A stretch of 64,000 bases of DNA from assembly GCF_026460885.1 (NCBI RefSeq), contig NZ_JAOVZW010000018.1, positions 114,185-178,184 of the forward strand, given 5' to 3'. Positions 63,083 to 64,000 of the stretch are shown here, one piece after another (the stretch's first letter is position 1; each line of letters opens with the position of its first letter). The DNA comes from Chryseobacterium formosum. GTDB lineage: Bacteria; Bacteroidota; Bacteroidia; Flavobacteriales; Weeksellaceae. The translations under genes were made by a program, and so were the position numbers. The notes below the pieces were generated by a model that was not told the origin of the DNA, searched no databases, and worked only from the letters and a program-made list of their open reading frames with translations.

Positions 63083-64000
63083 TCATAAAGGACAATCATC
63101 CTTATCTACTTCTCCATTAGATTTCAACTTGAGTTTCCCCCATCTATTATTAGTTTTATCTTTTCTGTATAGATGAACACCATCTGCACTTCCTATTTCT
63201 GAATCATTTAGAACTTTCATTAATAGCTTTAGAGCTTCATCTTCAGTATAATCTTTATTTTTATCAAACTCGTATCTTTCAAAAATTTTATAAATTTTCC
63301 CACGAGCCACTTTATCTTCATCTGTTGTAGAGGTTGTACCCTGATTAAGACCGGCAAAAATTGCATCCAACGCCGTGGTATCATTCATCCTGAACGCATA
63401 TTCCGTACCATTAAAATTTACGGTGTAAGCAACATACGTGTTTTTCCTTGGGGGAGCCAATTTTTTATATTCCACATACAAATCATGAATATCGCCAAAC
63501 TGCTGAACCGGGAAAGTATTTTCGTAATGATTGTGCGCTACAAGAATATCCCAGGTATGATGCACTATTTCCACCGTTACGGCACCCGCTACACCGATAT
63601 CAATCGGTTTATCAAAAACATTATATTTTAAAACCTCACCTCTTTTGGTTATGGTAATCCCTGTTTCATGATTGTGCTTTTTGGGATTCGTAGGATCTAC
63701 ATATTTCTTAAGCGTATCTAATTTAGGTTGTATAGCAGGATCTAGCGAGTTCTCTTTCAATATTTCACAAGGTGTTCTTTCATCTTGTTGGTTAGGATCA
63801 TTCGGCTGTGTAGCCCCACCAACATGACACCCGTTTTCATCGATGATACCGACTTCCCCAGGATTATTGGCGACTGTAGTACATTCATCAGGACCATTTC
63901 CTGCGGGTCCGCCACCACCACCTCCGCCACCAACTCCGGGATCCGTAGGCATTAGTGTTTCGTCTACCTGTTCCACACAGCTGTAGGTGCTTACAAGGTA
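63083..64000 (-). CDS. C-terminal part of a large secreted protein with Gly-rich linker (partial, N-terminus beyond window)
   Basis: The frame is open to the right edge (306 codons visible, reading YLVSTYSCVEQVDE at the start). A Pro/Gly-rich linker (PGVGGGGGGGGPAGNGPDEC) leads to CTTVANNPGEVGIIDENGCH, then a C-terminal domain of about 200 aa. This domain carries VEIVHHTWDILVAHNHYENT and FGDIHDLYVEYKKL, which recall the HxH...D metal motif of JAB/MPN peptidases with HP replaced by HY. The last part is polar and helical. Decay of a related gene lies 2 kb downstream. A toxin-like C-terminus with tandem lipoproteins behind it fits polymorphic-toxin loci, but no known toxin family is recognised. 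Confidence 0.6.
   Translation of the reverse strand, partial: YLVSTYSCVEQVDETLMPTDPGVGGGGGGGGPAGNGPDECTTVANNPGEVGIIDENGCHVGGATQPNDPNQQDERTPCEILKENSLDPAIQPKLDTLKKYVDPTNPKKHNHETGITITKRGEVLKYNVFDKPIDIGVAGAVTVEIVHHTWDILVAHNHYENTFPVQQFGDIHDLYVEYKKLAPPRKNTYVAYTVNFNGTEYAFRMNDTTALDAIFAGLNQGTTSTTDEDKVARGKIYKIFERYEFDKNKDYTEDEALKLLMKVLNDSEIGSADGVHLYRKDKTNNRWGKLKLKSNGEVDKDDCPL

Overview
The window comes from a low-GC Bacteroidota chromosome, most likely a Flavobacteriia member of the Chryseobacterium type. The evidence is a SusC/SusD pair, a type IX secretion (T9SS) sorting tail on a subtilase, a GYDIA-type GHMP kinase, BshC, an MbnP/MbnH pair, DUF6705-like lipoproteins, abundant lipobox lipoproteins, and promoters of the form TTTG-N19/20-TAnnTTTG. 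No phage, plasmid, rRNA or CRISPR region was recognised.

Layout. 1-2.4 kb: an LptD-like outer-membrane gene diverges from an N-acetylmuramoyl-L-alanine amidase, followed by tRNA-Glu. 2.5-4.3 kb: small helix-turn-helix regulators. 4.3-15.6 kb: an accessory surface-protein island of secreted modular proteins, an HU-like/DUF4469 protein and a GIY-YIG nuclease. About 100-bp palindromic repeats lie in many of its gaps, and a second repeat family sits in opposite orientation near its two ends. One gene here is frameshifted. 15.6-17.3 kb: a TPR/AraC-type regulator broken by three lesions.

17.4-28.9 kb: an unusual kdp potassium-uptake locus. Reading leftward it holds two paralogous ~120-aa proteins, three small single-helix membrane proteins that were found only by hand translation, kdpF, kdpA, kdpB, kdpC, an outer-membrane barrel, and a KdpD split into a sensor protein and a separate HAMP/PAS histidine kinase. 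The nearest response regulator is a sigma-54 activator of the NtrC type, not an OmpR-type KdpE.

29-37.5 kb: a ClC channel with CBS domains, a lipoprotein plus CPA2 antiporter, rpsT followed by three tandem tRNA-Glu genes (a 170-bp triplication), and a GntR regulator with an Fsr-like MFS exporter that share a palindromic operator. 37.6-43.3 kb: a copper/redox cluster with an outer-membrane barrel, di-heme MbnH-like peroxidase, MbnP-like protein, exported superoxide dismutase, SCO, a YHS lipoprotein, and two paralogous small Cys-motif proteins.

43.4-52.9 kb: core metabolism and envelope genes (aroQ, pckA, GYDIA kinase, fabD, a LysM/periplasmic-binding fusion, bshC, a putative porin). 53-60.3 kb: a SusC/SusD/lipoprotein operon and a T9SS-sorted subtilase. 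60.5-64 kb: a conserved secreted protein, then a locus that looks like polymorphic-toxin territory. It has a large protein with a Gly-rich linker entering from the right edge, two tandem DUF6705-like lipoproteins, and a decayed fragment that fuses sequences resembling both.
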